64,000 bases of DNA from JBARKJ01 sp963698885 (GTDB lineage Bacteria > Nitrospirota > JACRHJ01). The stretch is taken from positions 248,001-312,000 of the forward strand of contig CAVOSJ010000002.1 of NCBI GenBank assembly GCA_963698885.1, written 5' to 3'. Both the position numbers and the translations under genes were made by a program. Under the pieces are notes generated by a model. That model saw only the letters and a list, made by a program, of their open reading frames with translations, was not told the DNA's origin and ran no database searches. Shown here piece by piece: positions 34,318-45,360 of the stretch (its first letter is position 1; each line of letters starts with the position of its first letter).

Positions 34318-35364
34318 TCAAGTCAACAACCTCGTATACAGCCGCTCGATCTGCTCTGACATTCGTATTGTCGTAAACTTAGTTGCCCGTGTCCAGGCCG
34401 CGTCGCCCATTTGCCGCCGCTCACGTTCATTTAGCAGCAGGGGGATTAGCCGAGTGGCCAGAGCTGTCGGGGTGGCTGGGGGCACAAGCCAGCCGGTCTT
34501 GCCGTCCTTCACAAGTTCGGTCAGGCCGCCGACCGCCGATGCGACCACCGGCAGGCCGGCGGCCATGGCCTCCAGAGCGGCCATTCCGAACGCTTCCTCG
34601 AGCGAAGGGATCACGAACACGTCCCAGCGATGAAAAGGGATATCCTTCTGCCACCCAAGGAAACGGATACATCCGTCCAGCCCGAGCCTGTGCGCCTCGT
34701 TACGGAGTACTTCCTCTTCCGGGCCCGACCCGGCAATCTCCAGTGTGACGTCGGGCACTTCCGTCCGGACCATCGGTAATGCGCGTATCAGATACTCTAT
34801 ACCCTTAAGCTGCACGAGACGTCCCGCAATCCCGAGCGTGTGGCCGGGGCCGCCGTGTCTCTTTGCCGGGGGGGCCTTGCAAACATCCACGCCCGGATAT
34901 ATAACCTCCGCGTCCACTCCCGCCCACCGGGCTACCGCGTCAGACGTCGCCACTACAATGTCCGCGCCGTAAACGTTGCAACGGGCCGGCTTTTCCCAGT
35001 CCTCCTCAAGTACACGGCCGTGCAGGTGCGTAATAACACTCGATCCACCGACGAAACGGCTTATCAGGCGGATCGCCCGTCCGCCGTCGTGCTGGTGTAC
35101 GATATCAAACTTGTGTTTGTGGACGCCTCGCGTAAACCGCCACAGACCTTCCGGGCTGCGCTCGCCGCCGGCCCAGTCGAGGACCTGCACCGCCACGCCT
35201 TTGTCTTCCAGCATCTCTACCATCGGGCCGTGCCCGTGTCGAAACCATGCGTGGAATTTGTACTGCCCGTCGAGACGTTCAGCCAGCGCGGCTACAATCC
35301 TGGCGACTCCGGTGCCTTCGACTTCCGAAGTCGAAAGCAGATGGAGGACGTGATACGGCCGCAT
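34318..35364 (-). CDS. GT4-family glycosyltransferase
   Basis: 348 aa GT-B fold. N-terminal acceptor half with HLLSTSEVEGTGVARI; C-terminal donor half with GIAGRLVQLKGIEYLI, AGSGPEEEVLR and the EAFGMAALEAMAAGLPVVA motif containing the E-x7-E donor-binding pair. Probably transfers a hexose from a nucleotide sugar during repeat-unit assembly. Starts one base after the stop of the GT2-deacetylase gene; last gene of the minus-strand operon. Confidence 0.92.
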   Translation of the reverse strand: MRPYHVLHLLSTSEVEGTGVARIVAALAERLDGQYKFHAWFRHGHGPMVEMLEDKGVAVQVLDWAGGERSPEGLWRFTRGVHKHKFDIVHQHDGGRAIRLISRFVGGSSVITHLHGRVLEEDWEKPARCNVYGADIVVATSDAVARWAGVDAEVIYPGVDVCKAPPAKRHGGPGHTLGIAGRLVQLKGIEYLIRALPMVRTEVPDVTLEIAGSGPEEEVLRNEAHRLGLDGCIRFLGWQKDIPFHRWDVFVIPSLEEAFGMAALEAMAAGLPVVASAVGGLTELVKDGKTGWLVPPATPTALATRLIPLLLNERERRQMGDAAWTRATKFTTIRMSEQIERLYTRLLT

Positions 35365-35365
35365 A

Positions 35366-37095
35366 TTATAAACCTTTGATCATGCGGAGCATGCCTCTCA
35401 GCCGGCTTCTCAGCCGGACACGGTGACGCAGCCTTTCGATTGGATTGAAGCCGAACCTGACCCGCAAACCGAAGTCTAACTGCGAATCTCGCGGTTTGAC
35501 CATCGTGCGCCTCATCAGGCCCGGACCCGTACCCAATACGTTCAGCCCTTCGTCGCACGTGAATGCAAGCTGAAATGCCTTCTCTGTGCAGTTGCGGGCG
35601 GCGTCGTTGTAAAAGCCGAAGGGGTACGCAAACGATAATGGAGTCGCACCCAGTATCACGGCCAGGTCGTCCCCGCTCCCGGCGACCTCCTGTTCGAGTT
35701 CGTTGCCGGACAGGGTTGTAAGGTCTGCGTGTGTCCGGGTATGCGCCCCGAACTCGATACCCTGCGCCGACCAATGCCTTATCTGTTCGGCACTCATGCA
35801 TCTAATGACAGCAAAGCCTTTATTTTGGTCCCAGGAGTTATCCCGCCGATTTCACCCGTAACTACAAAGACCGTGGCAGTAAAACCGTACTCCTGCAGCG
35901 CCGGAAAGGCATATTCCACAAGTTCCGCGTAAGCATCGTCGAAGGTCAGCAGGACCGGTTTTGGCGGCAGGGGCCTCCCCTCCAGGCACCAGGCCATCCA
36001 GTCGCCCGTGCGATGGTAGTATAGCCATTACGCTTCAGCCAGGCCATCTGTCTCTGGAATTGGCCGGAGCCGACGGTCAGCCCTGGATAAGTACCCGGCA
36101 GGGCTGGCCCGACGCGGTGATACATAAGCACGGGGAGGGTTTTGGCAGGGTCGCATTCAAGGGGATTAAGTCCGCCCCGGGCCGGCAATTCGCCGAGGAT
36201 GTGCGCACGCCAGCCCCAGGGGAGGAACAGGCCTGCGAAAAATCCCGAGAGAGACGCCAGACTGAACAGCACGTGCCAAACCCTTAAATGCGCCACCGAC
36301 CTCAGCAGTTGCATCAGTTCGTTTTTGTAAAAGACCCACCAGGCGTTCTTGACGAACAGGGCGAAGCTCTTGTCTTCCGCCGAGAGGTACCAAAGCGCGC
36401 GCACTCCCCCCATGCCGTACTCGAACATCCGGGCAAGCGTCGAAACCAGGCCGGTGCGGTGTTTCTGGTAGACAATACTATCCGGCGTATAGCGTACCTT
36501 GTAGCCCGCGCGTACCACGTTATACAGCAGGTAGTCATCGTCGCCGGCTCCCCTGGTGGCATCGGGGAACCCGTCGAACGCTACAAGCAAAGCCCGTCTG
36601 CACGCCATGTTTGCGCCCACCCCGACCATGGCACGGCAGTAGATGTCGCCGACCTCTTCAGGGGTCATCTCGACCGGCTTCGGCTGGCAAAAACCACGCG
36701 CATAGCTGTTGAACTGCCGTTGCACCCAATTGGCATTCCTTCCGCTGATCGCCTGACCCGTAACCGCGCCGACCATCGGGTCGGAAAAGGCGCGGGCAAT
36801 GGCGTCAAGCCAGCCGGGGTCAACCTGGCAGTCGTCGATCCAGGAAGGCAATGACCTCGCCGCTGGCCTCTCTGATAGCGCGGTTGCGCGCCCTTTCAAG
36901 GCCAATGACCGGCTCGCGCAAATATTTTACGCCGAACTCCTCCGCCACCTTTTGAGTGGCGTCTCCGTCGGAGGCGTTATCCACGACGATGATCTCCATT
37001 GCCTTGTCGCGGAACGGGACGAGCGACCGCAGGCAATCGGCAAGTTCGCCGGGATGGTTGCGGGTGGGTATCGCAATGGAAATAGTGGGAGTCAT
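35366..37095 (-). pseudogene. GT2 glycosyltransferase-NodB deacetylase fusion (three frame breaks)
   Basis: One bifunctional protein of about 575 aa in four frame segments. ATG 37095 opens a GT2 domain (ISIAIPTRNHPGELADCLRS, LERARNRAIREASGEVIAFL); an extra base near 36838 leads to DDCQVDPGWLDAIARAF and the rest of GT2, with a hydrophobic segment (VLFSLASLSGFFAGLFLPWG). Uninterrupted sequence then enters a polysaccharide deacetylase (TLPVLMYHRVG). Breaks near 36010 and 35798 separate the NodB motifs VLLTFDDAY, HTRTHADL and FAYPFGFYN. The domain link itself is in one frame, so the fusion is real. It probably adds a sugar and de-N-acetylates the glycan. Confidence 0.78.
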
Positions 37096-37098
37096 GTA

Positions 37099-38085
37099 TT
37101 ATATCTCCATTAAACGGCGGACGTCGTCGATCGACAGGCCCTCGGCCTTAACCTGGCCCCAGTAGCGTGTCATGAACTCAAGGTCGCGCCATTGCCTGAA
37201 TAGAAATTCCACTCCGAGCGCTTCGCCGCCGATGCGGCATAAAAAGCCGATGGCCCAGGCCAGCCGGGGCTGGCGCCAAGCGAGCCGGTTCTTCAGCTTC
37301 TGGGCGCCCTTGCCGTAGATTAATGAAGCCAGGGCAGGCCATTTCGCCGCCGGCTGCCGTTTGTCCAGCAGACGATACAGGTCCGCTTTCGCAAAAAGCG
37401 ACGCCCTTGCCATGTGCAACTGTACCAGATCTTTCGTGCCGCGGTGATATATCATGGCATCCGGCTCGTATACGAACTCGGCACCGAGGTTTAATATCCG
37501 GGCTGCAAGCTCGGCATCCTCTTCGACGTGGCAGAGGGCGGCGTCGAAACCGCCGCTGGCGATGAATAACGTTTTCGAAAGCGAAGCGTTCAAGCCCGCC
37601 CATAGTTCCCTGGTGGTATCCTCATCCATCCGCGCCAACGAAGATTCAAGGTTCGCCTGCTCCCTGTCGGCGATGCCGCGCATGAACCGCTCAAGGTCCG
37701 TGCGGGGGGAGTCGGCATACTCATGACGCAGCCGTCCAACGACGACGCGGTTGGCGTGTGGATTGGCATGATGGCTCAGGTGGGCCTGCAGCCAACCTGG
37801 GGCAGGTACCGTGTCGTCGTCCAGAAAAACCAGGATGCCGCCTTCCGAGCGATCCGCGCCGAGGTTGCGTGCATGGGAATGCCCGCGGTTCACCGGGTGG
37901 AATATCCACTTCAGAGGGAAGGGCGAACGCCAGGCCTCGGACATCCGGCGAGTCTGTGCGTGCTCGCCGTCGCAGACGACGACCACTTCGAAACTGCCTG
38001 CCTGCTGCTCCAGGGCGCGAAGCACTTCCGCCAGCAAATCGGGTCGGCCAACCGTAGGGATTACGACGCTTGCATCAACGGCCAT
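37099..38085 (-). CDS. GT2-family glycosyltransferase
   Basis: 328 aa GT-A fold. ASVVIPTVGRPDLLAEVLRA at the N-terminus, GHSHARNLGADRSEGGILVFLD with the DDD metal-binding motif at about 92-94, and the downstream ED motif (CHVEEDAELAARI). Intact. It lies between the flippase-methyltransferase and GT2-deacetylase genes with 3-11 base gaps, so all are one transcript. Confidence 0.93.
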   Translation of the reverse strand: MAVDASVVIPTVGRPDLLAEVLRALEQQAGSFEVVVVCDGEHAQTRRMSEAWRSPFPLKWIFHPVNRGHSHARNLGADRSEGGILVFLDDDTVPAPGWLQAHLSHHANPHANRVVVGRLRHEYADSPRTDLERFMRGIADREQANLESSLARMDEDTTRELWAGLNASLSKTLFIASGGFDAALCHVEEDAELAARILNLGAEFVYEPDAMIYHRGTKDLVQLHMARASLFAKADLYRLLDKRQPAAKWPALASLIYGKGAQKLKNRLAWRQPRLAWAIGFLCRIGGEALGVEFLFRQWRDLEFMTRYWGQVKAEGLSIDDVRRLMEI

Positions 38086-38096
38086 GCGGTCTCCAC

Positions 38097-40263
38097 TTAT
38101 GCTGGTCCATTCCTGAATATGGCAAAAACCCTATACTCGGTTGTATCCTCATATTCCAGGCGCAGGGAGGGATGGCTGCCGATATAATCGCGGATATTTT
38201 TCCCGCCGCGCAAGAGCATCCTGCTCCACCACATTGTTTCGAGTATCTCGTGCCTTTGCACCACAATCAAGAGGCATCCGTCAGGCTCCAGTGCCGCGAT
38301 CAATTTGTCTCTGACCTGCCTCATTGCCGCGGGACGGTGGATAAGGTCCAGGACGTCCATTGCTACAATCAGGTCGAACGTGCCGGGCAGCGGATCCCGG
38401 CGCACGTCGAAAAGCTCAAATCGGATATTGGAGTGCGGCAGTCTTTGACGCGCCCTATTAAGCGCGGTCGGGGCAAAATCGACTGCGTCCAACGACTCGC
38501 AGCGCTTGGCCAGCATCTCGGTGAATACGCCTTCGGCGCAGCCTACCTCCAGCGCGTGTCTAAATTTTACTTGCTGCACGCGTTCGAGCATCGAATCAAC
38601 CCGCAAGAAATGGTCACGACCTTCATCAGACTCACACTCCCAGGGGTCCACCGTGGCGAAAAACCCCTCTAAGAAGGACGGTTTACGCCATTGATCGCGA
38701 GCTAACTCGATGAGCGCCGTGGCAAAATACCAGGTGCTGCGAAAGGAGCGGACATTCGCGGCCGTGCTCCGGACACGGCGGTAAATATTGCGCGCAAACT
38801 GCTTTTCTTCGCTCATCCCGCTGAACCCGAACAGTACCCCCATATACGCCATCCCTCCTGCAGCCATCGCCGCGACTACCCGCAGACGTCCATCGCCAAG
38901 AAAATAAAGGACAGACGATGCGCTTATCCCACACGCCAACGCTGGCAACAGGAGCCCGCGCCACGTTCCAGCCGCCAATTTCCAAGCATCGATTGTGCAC
39001 TCCCGGGCTGCGACCACGAAGAGCACGGCCGCGCTTGCCGCTATCGGTACAAGCATGCCCCAGGCGGCGCCCGTGACTCCGAACCTGTAGACCAGGACCG
39101 TGGTCAGCGCGACCACCCCCACACCCTGACCAACATAGGCGAAAAGTACCGGCCGTACCACCCCGCGTCCCCATAACAGCAGCACCGGCGCCAAAAGTAC
39201 CGCTTCCGCGAGTACCGTCGCCGTCATGATCCGCAGTATGGTCACCGAACCCGGCGGCGGGTTGCCGACCCACGCGTGCAATATGTAGGGCGCGGCGACA
39301 AAAAGCAGCGTCGTGAAAGGCAGGACCAGGACAATGACCCACCGCGAGCCTACGCGCAAGACCTCCCCGCTCTTTTCGAGGTCGTGCCTGTTCTCGCTGG
39401 CGGCGGGGAACAGCACCTCGGCGGCGCGGCAACCCATCGCCGAAACCGCTAAGGGGAATTTCTGTCCTACATAAAAAGGCACGGCGGCGGCCGAGCCGCT
39501 GATGAACCCTATCAGCACTGGGGCCGCGTTCCATGCGATGCTGGAGAACCCATCCATGAGCAGGCTCGATGCCGCAAACGAGACATGACGCCTGAACGCG
39601 CTCCAACGGAAGAAGAACGGCCTGAACCCGTAGTTCGGATTGAGACGGGCGATCAGCCGCATCGTCGCCGATACCCTTCAGCGCAGATACCGCGAGCTGG
39701 CACCCGGCGACCGCCATAACGCTACCGCCATTAATGAGTACGGCGACGGCCCCAACCCCCCAGGCGATGGAGGTAAGGCTGCCTATATGGTTGAGCGACT
39801 TGAACCGGCGCAGCCCGGCGAGGACGGAGAAACCGAATGCGCTTACCTGGTCGGCGCAGAGGCTGCCGCCAACCAACCAGAAGACCAGGATGACGGTCCT
39901 GCGCCCGACTGGCGGCAGGTGCAGATAACTGCCCGACAACATCCCAACGCAGCCTAAAATGAGGCAGCCGGCCACCCCGACCAGCAAATAAACGTTTGCA
40001 GCGGACCGTACGAAGTCGGCGTTGTCGCCCTCGCTGCCGGCCGGGTCGGCCGCTACTGCGCGGGTGACGCTCCAGTACAACCCGAAGCCAATAGCCGGAA
40101 TGATGCTCGACATCGAGGTCGCGACAATCCAAAGGCCGTAATCGTCCTGCCCGAGCGCTTTCAACATGAACGGCACGAGCAGGATGCCGACGATGGCCGA
40201 TACCGGCGCTGATAAGTTGTTGACCACGGCGTCGCGCATCAGGCGCTGCCGCTCGCCTGACAA
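38097..40263 (-). CDS. Wzx-like flippase fused to SAM methyltransferase (one frameshift)
   Basis: About 720 aa. N-terminal part: MATE/Wzx-type polysaccharide flippase with about 12 TM segments (APVSAIVGILLVPFMLKALG, DDYGLWIV). After the last TM (VVAAMAAGGMAYMGVLFGFS) the same frame continues, without a stop, into a NodS-like methyltransferase: WYFATALIELARDQW, HALEVGCAEGVFTEMLA (SAM-binding), FDLIVAMDVLDLI. One extra base near 39670, inside the flippase part, separates the two frames; the flippase-methyltransferase junction is in the unbroken part. TTG 40263 is a possible start; ATG 40309 overlapping the previous gene would need another shift. A lost stop between two genes is the alternative to a true fusion. 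Confidence 0.78.
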
Positions 40264-40298
40264 GCGGGGATTCTGATACGGCCGAACCTACTTGCATG

Positions 40299-41261
40299 TC
40301 ACTTCTCATCTATCCCCAAGCCTCGTATATCTACCTCTTTTGCAACCAGACGCGTCGCGAAATACAATAATACTCCTTTTCCCCGCGCAAGCAAGACGCG
40401 GTAGCCGGGGACGAACGGTTGGCGGCTGGTGGTTTCGCGCCTGAATATCGGCTTTATCCGTCCGAGCTTGCCCTTTATGTAGTCCCACGTCTGCCTCCTG
40501 TAGGCCGGTTGCTCAAAGAGCAGAAGCGTCAGGTAAGCGGCCGATGCTTCAACCGCGCGCAGGCCGCGCATGCGAAGTTCTTCCATTGAATGCGGGAAGG
40601 CGTGACGCACCACGGAGCGCGGCGCATAGACGAGACGGAAGCCGCGCTCGACCAGTTCAAAAAACAATTTCAACTCTTCATGGCCGGAGATGCGCGTGCC
40701 CACGCCCAGCCTTTCGTCAAAGCCTTGCCAGCCGTCGAATACCGACCTCCTGACCGAGATGTTGGCGCCCAGGCCGACGCCGCCGAAATTAGTCAGTCCG
40801 TACCAGCCTGGAACAGTGCGGTCGAAGACCTTCCTCTCGGGCCCTAAGTCTACCATGCCGAACCATGCGTAAGTCGGGAGCATATCCCTGTCGGCATCGG
40901 GCGGTAAGACCCTTCCCGCGACCAGCGCTACCTTTGGGTCTGCGAATTCGGCGAGCAGCGGCTCAAGCCAGCCGGGCTCGGGTACTGCGTCGTCGTCAAT
41001 GAACGCAAGTATGTCGGAAGTGGACTCGCGCGCCGCGCGGTTTCGGGCCCGGCTTAGTCCGGGGCGCGTTTCCAGTATATACCTGGCGCCCCAACGAACC
41101 GCTGTCTGCTCTGCTTTCGCGTTTCGTGGCGCGCTGTCGATGACTATTATCTCAGAAGCGCACGGCGTAACCGCAGAAACAGCGGCCAGGCATTCGTCCA
41201 GGGCTTCAGGACGGTCACGCGTACACACCACTACCGAACACGTAGGGCTGGCTGATTTCAT
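40299..41261 (-). CDS. GT2-family glycosyltransferase
   Basis: About 320 aa GT-A enzyme: CSVVVCTRDRPEALDECLA, LSRARNRAARESTSDILAFI with DDD metal-binding motif, and GHEELKLFFELVERGFR. The glycine-rich FGGVGLGANISVRR lies between. ATG 41261 leaves a short leader typical of GT2; ATG 41294 adds 11 residues, and neither has a clear ribosome-binding site. First gene of the minus-strand operon (41.3 to 34.3 kb). Confidence 0.92.
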   Translation of the reverse strand: MKSASPTCSVVVCTRDRPEALDECLAAVSAVTPCASEIIVIDSAPRNAKAEQTAVRWGARYILETRPGLSRARNRAARESTSDILAFIDDDAVPEPGWLEPLLAEFADPKVALVAGRVLPPDADRDMLPTYAWFGMVDLGPERKVFDRTVPGWYGLTNFGGVGLGANISVRRSVFDGWQGFDERLGVGTRISGHEELKLFFELVERGFRLVYAPRSVVRHAFPHSMEELRMRGLRAVEASAAYLTLLLFEQPAYRRQTWDYIKGKLGRIKPIFRRETTSRQPFVPGYRVLLARGKGVLLYFATRLVAKEVDIRGLGIDEK

Positions 41262-41487
41262 TTGTCCGTAGGTCTCTGACGGTCGACGCTGCATTGGATT
41301 CTAAAGGGGTTTGGCTAAATAGATCATAATAAAGTCTTATAGTAAGGAGGGTGCCTGCATTCTTTTTCAGTTATTGTTCCTATTTTTGTTCAAAAATTAT
41401 CACAATACGTTATATGAAGTCAAGAAATTAATTTAATACCGGATGGTTATCCGTATAAGCAATAAGGAATTTCTATCGATTAAGTAC

Positions 41488-41517
41488 TTGACTTTATCGC
41501 TTGATTAACCGTATATT
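41488..41517 (+). promoter_or_regulatory. Predicted promoter of the plus-strand exopolysaccharide operon
   Basis: TTGACT (41488-41493), 18-base spacer, TATATT (41512-41517). The start site would give an AT-rich leader of about 100 bases before the SLBB export gene (41624). The divergent region 41295-41623 is otherwise noncoding; no clear promoter for the minus-strand operon was seen. Confidence 0.5.
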
Positions 41518-41623
41518 AAGGCCCGACAAAAAACACGGTTGATTTATGATAAAAGATAAAAGATAATAATCAGGTTAAATTTATATAATCGACCGGAATA
41601 ATAATTTGAAAGGTCTTTATTAA

Positions 41624-44046
41624 ATGAGAGTTACGCGAGCTTCCGCTCTGATATTTTGCTGCTTTTTATTTTTGCTTTCGTCAAAATCATACGCTGAAGA
41701 CCTGAATTATCCTCCTACGAATTCTCCTCCTTTTTCAGATGCGGCGCAGCAGGCTCCCAGGTTAGCTCCGCAGTCGCCATTACCTCCGGTCAAACACTTA
41801 ACATAGCTGGTCGCAACTGGTTCCAGCTTACCTGGACAACCTGAAAAGCCGCGTTCCGATATCCAACCTCTTCAAAACGGACAACAGCTTTCGCAGTTCG
41901 AGCAATACGTGTCCGTGAAAGCAACAGAGATTACTGATACCGAGCTTCAAATCATATTAAAGTTTGACGGGATTAAATTCGAGTATTCCAATGATAATTT
42001 ACCAGTGGATTATGTAGCGGTTGCAGTCAGGATCCTTTCTCCGGCTAAAGAGGTCGTAGATGCGGGCTATTTGATTGGCCGTTTAGATACCATATCAAAG
42101 ATATTCGATATGCTAAGCATAAAAACTACGAGGATCGCCTCTTCGGATATAAGGCAGTTCGGTTATGATTTATTCAGCCAGGCTCCGTCCAGCTTCGCTC
42201 CAGTTGACGTCATACCTGTCGGCCCTGACTACATATTAGGCCCTGATGACGAACTATGGATAAGCGTATGGGGCCAGATTAATAGCGTTAATAAATATGT
42301 CGTAGATAGAGAAGGCAAGATTACCGTCCCTCAATTGGGCGTAATTTATATTGCCGGCCTTGATTACTCAAAAGCGACCAAGTTAATTGAAGAGCGGTTT
42401 TCGACCCTGTATAAACCTTCCGCGGTTAAAATCAACGTCAGCATGGGGCGCCTTAGAACCATCGGCATTTTCGTAGTCGGCAAGGTCGACAAACCGGGCA
42501 GTTATAACGTGTCCTCATTGTCTACCTTGATTAACGCCCTTTTTGCAGCCGGGGGCCCCAGCAAAGACGGCACGATGAGGGATATTCAGTTAAAGAGAAA
42601 CGGCGAGACGATAGTACATTTTGATCTGTATGATTTTTTACTGAATGGCGACAAGTCCAAAGATATCAGGCTTATGCCGCAGGACGTGATTTTCGTGCCC
42701 TCTGTCGGCCCTTTGGTCGGCATGGCGGGAAATGTAAAATCGCCGGCAATATACGAGCTGAAAGGCGATACGAGGGTCCTTGATCTTATCGATGAGGCCG
42801 GAGGGACAAACGGCACGGCATATAATAACCGGCTTCAGCTATTGCGGGTAAACAAGGAGGCAGAGCAGGCCCTTGAGGAAGTAAACCTCTCCGAGATAAG
42901 TAAGGGCACGGAAAAAAATTTCCTACTGAAAGATGGAGATGTCATTACTATTTTTCCCGTGTCTCAGATTGTCGAAAAGAACGTGAAAATTGCGGGTTCC
43001 GTAAAAGCACCCGGTACTTTTGGATTCAGGCCGGGAATGACCGTGAGCGAACTCGTTACATATGCTGGAGGAGTACTTAGATACGCGGATATGAAGTATG
43101 CGGAATTGACCAGGATAAACATTACTCCCGAGGGCCAGAAGACCGAGAGGGTTGTTATTAATCTTGGTATGGCCCTCAAGGGAGATTCGCAAAATGATTT
43201 AGTGCTAAGGCCGGATGATTATCTTTTTATCAGGCCAGTGGCGGAATGGGAACTTTACAGGGTAGTCAGCATTAAAGGCGAGGTCGAGTACCCCGGTGAA
43301 TATACTGTAAAAAAAGGCGAAACTATATCCTCGCTAATCCAGAGAGCTGGTGGATTTACTGGCAGCGCTTATCTTAAGGGTACGGTTTTCACCAGAGAGT
43401 CCGTACGGCGGCTGCAACAGAAAAGTTTGAATGAACTGGTCGACAGGACGGAACAGGAAATCCTTAGCAGCTCTTCCTCTGCCTTGGCAGCAAGCCTTTC
43501 ATCGGATGAGGCACAGCAACAAAAACTGGCCATGCAGCAGGAGCAGGCTTTCATAAATAAATTAAAGGCCGTAAAGGCGAAAGGCCGCGTTACTATAAAA
43601 CTTTCCGATATGAAGGATTTTGCCGGCGGGGAATACGATATACCTCTTGAGGACGGCGACAATCTTTTTATACCTGAGAAACCAAATTTTGTCCAGGTTA
43701 CCGGCTCAGTCTATAATCAGACGGCATTTGTATATAATTCCACCGAGGATGTGGATGGGTACTTAAAAAAGCCGGCGGCGCGACTGCCGATGCTGATAAA
43801 AGTGACATCTTTATCCTGAAGGTAGACGGCAGCGCGGTAAGCAGAAGGAGCAGCAGTGCCTTTAGCTACGACCCGGCAAGCCATCGTTGGAACGGCAGTT
43901 TTATGTCCAGGACGCTCGACCCGGGTGACAGCATAATTGTACCAGTCGAGACGAATAAAATTGCCTGGCTAAAGGAGATTAAGGACTTGACCCAGATAAT
44001 ATTCCAGACTGCGGTTTCTGCTGGCGTTGCTGTCGCTTTGTTCTAA
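41624..44046 (+). CDS. Wza-like SLBB polysaccharide export protein (nonsense codon and frameshift)
   Basis: Full locus about 800 aa. ATG 41624 starts a signal peptide (ALIFCCFLFLLSSKSYA) and a Pro-rich linker, stopped by TAG at 41804-41806. The same frame continues (GSSLPGQPEKPRSDIQPL) into the Poly_export domain (YILGPDDELWISVWGQIN) and several SLBB repeats (GKVDKPGSYNV, AGSVKAPGTFGFRPG, KGEVEYPGEYTV). In the A-run at about 43770 one missing A shifts the frame; the shifted frame adds SDIFILKVDGS, LDPGDSIIVPVET and a C-terminal helix to TAA 44046. Forms the outer-membrane/periplasmic channel for polymer export. CAG-to-TAG would explain the stop. Confidence 0.85.
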
Positions 44047-44121
44047 TCTCAACATTCTGGGATTTACGCGTTTATTATAAGATAGTCAAAAACATAGATT
44101 TAAGATTGACTGGAGAAGCAC

Positions 44122-45310
44122 ATGCAAGAACCGGAAATGCAGCAGGAAGACGTTACAAAAGAAATGGAACTTTTTGACTATCTTGAAGTTATCGTTAAGC
44201 GGAAAAAACTGATTTTTTGGGTTACCGTTAGCAGCCTTTGTCGCTTCAATCATTATCGCCCTTATACTTCCCAAATCATACCAGAGTACAGCCAAAATTC
44301 TCCCACCACCCCAATCGGACCGTGAAAATCTGACGGAACTGGAAAGTTTAGCGAACGGTCTTATGGACGTTGGTACACCGGCTGACTTGTATGCATCGAT
44401 ACTGCAGAGCGAGGTTATCAAGGATAAGATCATCGACAGGTTCGACCTTATGAAAGTCTATAATGAAACTTATCGCCTGGATTTGTATAAAAAGATGGAC
44501 AAGCTCGTGAATATCGAGGCTGGGAGGAAGGATGGAATAGTCTCTATAACTGTAGAAGATAAAGTACCCCAGAGGGCTGCGGATATTGCCAACGCCTATG
44601 TCGAAGCGTTGGGAAATTTGAACGTTAACCTCAATATATACGACGCGGGTAAAAACCGGATTTTTTTGGAAGGGAGACTTGCGAAGGCCAAGTCGGACCT
44701 TGTTTTAGCAGAAAACGCACTGAAAGCCTTCCAAACAAAAAGTAAAGCATTTCAAGTGCCTGGCCAGGCCGAGACGACTATTACCGGGATTGCCCAGATG
44801 AAGGCCCGCCTCGCCTCACAGGAGGTGCAACTCTCCGTACTGCGGACCACATTCACCGATTCGAGTGAGGAAGTAACAAATGCCTTGACTTCAATTGCAA
44901 ATCTTAAGTCTCAAATATCCCGCCTTGAGAACGGGAATACGTCTGGCGCCATCCCCTCCCTCGGTTCCGTGCCGGCGCTGGGGCAGGAGAACGTCAGGCT
45001 GATGCGGGAATTGAATATCCAGGAAGCTCTTGTAGATGACCTGACAAAACAATATGAAAAGGCGAGCCTTTTCGAGGCCAACAATATCTCATCAATTCAG
45101 GTGATACAAAAGGCGCGGGTGCCGGATAAGAAGACCAAGCCGAGGCGGACGAAGATTGTTATATTCTCTACCATCTTTGCTTTTATGTGTTCTACGGGGG
45201 CGGCCATCGCCCGGGAACTCTACGATAGACTTCCATCAGACGCCCAGCGGCGCATAATAAATCTTATTCAAATGTTATTATCCTGGGTTCCATTCAAGAA
45301 ACGGAAATAG
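44122..45310 (+). CDS. Wzz-family chain length determinant (one frameshift)
   Basis: About 395 aa. The N-terminal part in one frame (ELFDYLEVIVKRKKLIFWVT) is the first TM region; an extra base near 44230 leads to the rest (AAFVASIIIALILPKSYQST, ILPPPQSDRENL) in the frame of 44363-45310. A long periplasmic coiled coil (about 170-280) and the GNVR-like end with ARVPDKKTKPRRTK precede the second TM helix. No tyrosine-kinase domain is attached. Sets polymer length together with Wzy. Confidence 0.85.
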
Positions 45311-45360
45311 AACCACTTCCCACACGCTCCGGGATTACGATAAAGATGATTTTTTAAGCA

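Noticed and set aside
41804..41806. TAG in the SLBB gene as pyrrolysine or suppressed stop
   Set aside because: It lies in a low-complexity linker; a CAG-to-TAG change explains it and no pyl genes are present.
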